NCBI GenBank assembly: GCA_963667455.2 | Contig: CAXXFR010000029.1 | Span: forward strand, 62,001 to 126,000 | DNA length: 64,000 nt | Reading direction: 5' to 3' | Source of the DNA: Bin55 sp963667455 | GTDB lineage: Bacteria > Pseudomonadota > Gammaproteobacteria > Pseudomonadales > Azotimanducaceae | Shown: piece by piece, positions 62,654 to 64,000 of the stretch | Layout: every line of letters begins with the position of its first letter | How positions within the stretch are numbered: the stretch's first letter is position 1 | Position numbers and translations under genes: made by a program | The notes under the pieces: generated by a model | Seen by the model: the letters and a program-made list of their open reading frames with translations, nothing else | What the model was told of the DNA's origin: nothing | The model's database searches: none

Positions 62654-63868
62654 ATGTTGAACTGGGACGAAGACGACAAGGACGTTGTGGATGTTTCACC
62701 TTCAAGTCAAACAGCCAGACTGAACAGACCTGAAACACAACTCGATCAGCATGATGTCGACCACTCGAGCAACATAGCCCGAACCGCGACGCAACAACCA
62801 AGTCCGGCTCCATTTGCGGAACCGGGCATCGAACAATCGGACACGGAATTCGAAAGAGTCACGGTTGATCAGAAACGGATGATCAACTGTCGTGCAGACC
62901 TCAATCAGCTTGTACCTTTCAAGTACGATTGGGCTTGGAAAAAATATCTCGCTGCCTGCAACAATCACTGGATGCCGCAGGAGATCAACATGAACGCTGA
63001 TGTTGCTCTGTGGAATTCCAAAGATGGCTTGTCGGAGGAAGAACGACGTATCGTCAAACGCAGTCTGGGGTTCTTTTCTACTGCGGACTCGCTCGTAGCC
63101 AACAACCTTGTTCTAGCGATCTACCGTCTCATCACAAACCCGGAGTGCCGACAGTACCTGCTTCGTCAGGCATTCGAAGAAGCCATCCACACTCATGCCT
63201 ACCAGTACTGCATTCAGTCTCTCGGCATGGACGAAGGCGAAATCTTCAACATGTACCACGAGATTCCGTCGGTTGCACGAAAAGCCTCCTGGGCACTCAA
63301 CTACACGAAGGAGCTCACCGATCCCACGTTTAACACGGGGACCGTCGAGACCGACAAGACACTGCTGAAGAACCTCATCGCGTTCTACTGCGTCTTGGAA
63401 GGCATCTTTTTCTACTGTGGATTCACGCAGATTTTGTCAATGGGTCGATTGAACAAGATGGTTGGCACTTCTGAACAGTTCCAGTACATCCTGCGCGATG
63501 AGTCCATGCACATGAACTTCGGCATCTCCGTTATCAATGCGATCAATCAAGAGAATCCCGAAGTCTGGGACGACGAGATGAAGCAACTGGCGACAGAGAT
63601 GATCGTTGAGGGTACTAAGCTCGAGGTGGAATTTGCGTACGACACCATGCCTCGAGGAGTACTTGGCATGAACGCCAAGAAAATGGAAGAGTACCTGTAC
63701 TACATTGCCAATCGTCGCTTGCACTCTATTGGACTACCTCGGTACTACAACGGTGTGTCGAATCCGTTCCCCTGGATGGCCGAGGCGATGGATCTCAAGA
63801 AAGAAAAGAACTTTTTCGAGACGCGGGTAACGGAATACCAAACCGGCGGAGCTCTCGAGTGGGACTAG
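62654..63868 (+). CDS. nrdB: Class Ia ribonucleoside-diphosphate reductase, beta subunit
   Basis: Di-iron tyrosyl-radical subunit. The 404-residue protein has a metal-ligand pattern that fits: Asp145 (STADSL), Glu176 and His179 with the radical Tyr183 (EEAIHTHAY), and the later Glu and Glu/His in LEGIFFYCGF and RDESMHMNF. Spacing between Asp145 and Glu176 equals that of E. coli NrdB. The first 70 residues are acidic and Gln/Ser/Pro-rich, without family counterpart, probably a disordered extension. ATG 62654 has AGGAG 13 bases upstream. The C-terminal peptide (EYQTGGALEWD) is of the kind that docks on NrdA. Confidence 0.95.
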   Translation: MLNWDEDDKDVVDVSPSSQTARLNRPETQLDQHDVDHSSNIARTATQQPSPAPFAEPGIEQSDTEFERVTVDQKRMINCRADLNQLVPFKYDWAWKKYLAACNNHWMPQEINMNADVALWNSKDGLSEEERRIVKRSLGFFSTADSLVANNLVLAIYRLITNPECRQYLLRQAFEEAIHTHAYQYCIQSLGMDEGEIFNMYHEIPSVARKASWALNYTKELTDPTFNTGTVETDKTLLKNLIAFYCVLEGIFFYCGFTQILSMGRLNKMVGTSEQFQYILRDESMHMNFGISVINAINQENPEVWDDEMKQLATEMIVEGTKLEVEFAYDTMPRGVLGMNAKKMEEYLYYIANRRLHSIGLPRYYNGVSNPFPWMAEAMDLKKEKNFFETRVTEYQTGGALEWD

Positions 63869-64000
63869 GTTCCTTGAGGAGCCATACTCAAGCCCAGTGC
63901 TAAAGCGTTCAGCGCATCCTGGCAAAGACTAGGATGTGTTCGAGAGCTGACTCTGGATCCATTCCAAACTGAGCTTTAGTTCTTCTACGAATGCCTTGGG
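63869..64000. other. End of window after nrdB
   Basis: The last 132 bases contain no recognised gene. On the minus strand, a frame entering from outside the window (KAFVEELKLSLEWIQSQL, ending at TAG near 63930) may be the 3' end of a convergent gene. Another frame gives a different, equally short tail, so this is not decidable. Confidence 0.3.

Noticed and set aside
1..64000. tRNA, rRNA, CRISPR arrays and insertion sequences
   Set aside because: I looked for tRNA arm patterns, regularly spaced repeats and transposase motifs on both strands and found none that I could support.

Overview
The window comes from the chromosome of a Gram-negative bacterium, most probably an uncultured gammaproteobacterium. 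The evidence is the gene order hda / CDP-alcohol phosphatidyltransferase / DUF2066 / divergent purM, a bifunctional mnmC, ribonuclease T, lolCDE, a CGFS glutaredoxin, an rnf operon and a class Ia nrdAB pair. No rRNA, tRNA, CRISPR array, transposase or prophage gene was recognised. GTG and TTG starts are frequent, and argS appears to start at ATT. I did not place it below class; an ankyrin-repeat protein and several broken genes fit a host-associated lifestyle but do not prove it.

Layout. 0-6.9 kb: galU (cut by the window edge), lolC-lolD-lolE, apbE, a periplasmic cyclophilin and a membrane-anchored cold-shock-domain protein. 6.9-20.4 kb: argS, an acyl desaturase, two Fe(II)/2-oxoglutarate dioxygenases with a Tat-exported protein and a sulfurtransferase, mnmC, a peptide-type ABC importer without ATPase genes, and miaB. 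20.4-29.8 kb: murG, hda, a CDP-alcohol phosphatidyltransferase, a DUF2066 gene, purM, an orphan sensor-like membrane protein, dcd, mrp and metG. 29.8-33.9 kb: the rnf operon, in which rnfB and rnfC are one gene. Its RnfD and RnfG subunits are expected flavinylation substrates of the ApbE encoded at 4.2 kb.

34-40.4 kb: a class II aldolase-like gene, a SHOCT-like gene and a 1682-residue single-chain restriction-modification enzyme of the type ISP kind. Its frame contains a run of 13 G between the methyltransferase core and the target recognition region. Loss of one G gives an immediate TAA that overlaps an in-frame ATG (TAATG), which makes this a strong candidate for a phase-variable defence and epigenetic switch. 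It is the most exciting signal in the window.

40.4-52.2 kb looks eroded or recombined: nth and argG carry frameshifts, an SCP2-like gene carries two, a VOC-family gene carries a nonsense codon, and patB is followed by a second partial copy of its 3' end interleaved with two diverged membrane-protein paralogues. 52-64 kb: an outer-membrane barrel protein, a secreted esterase, argD-argF, a large ankyrin protein and nrdA-nrdB. If the argG frameshift is real, argD and argF remain while the argininosuccinate synthase step is broken.
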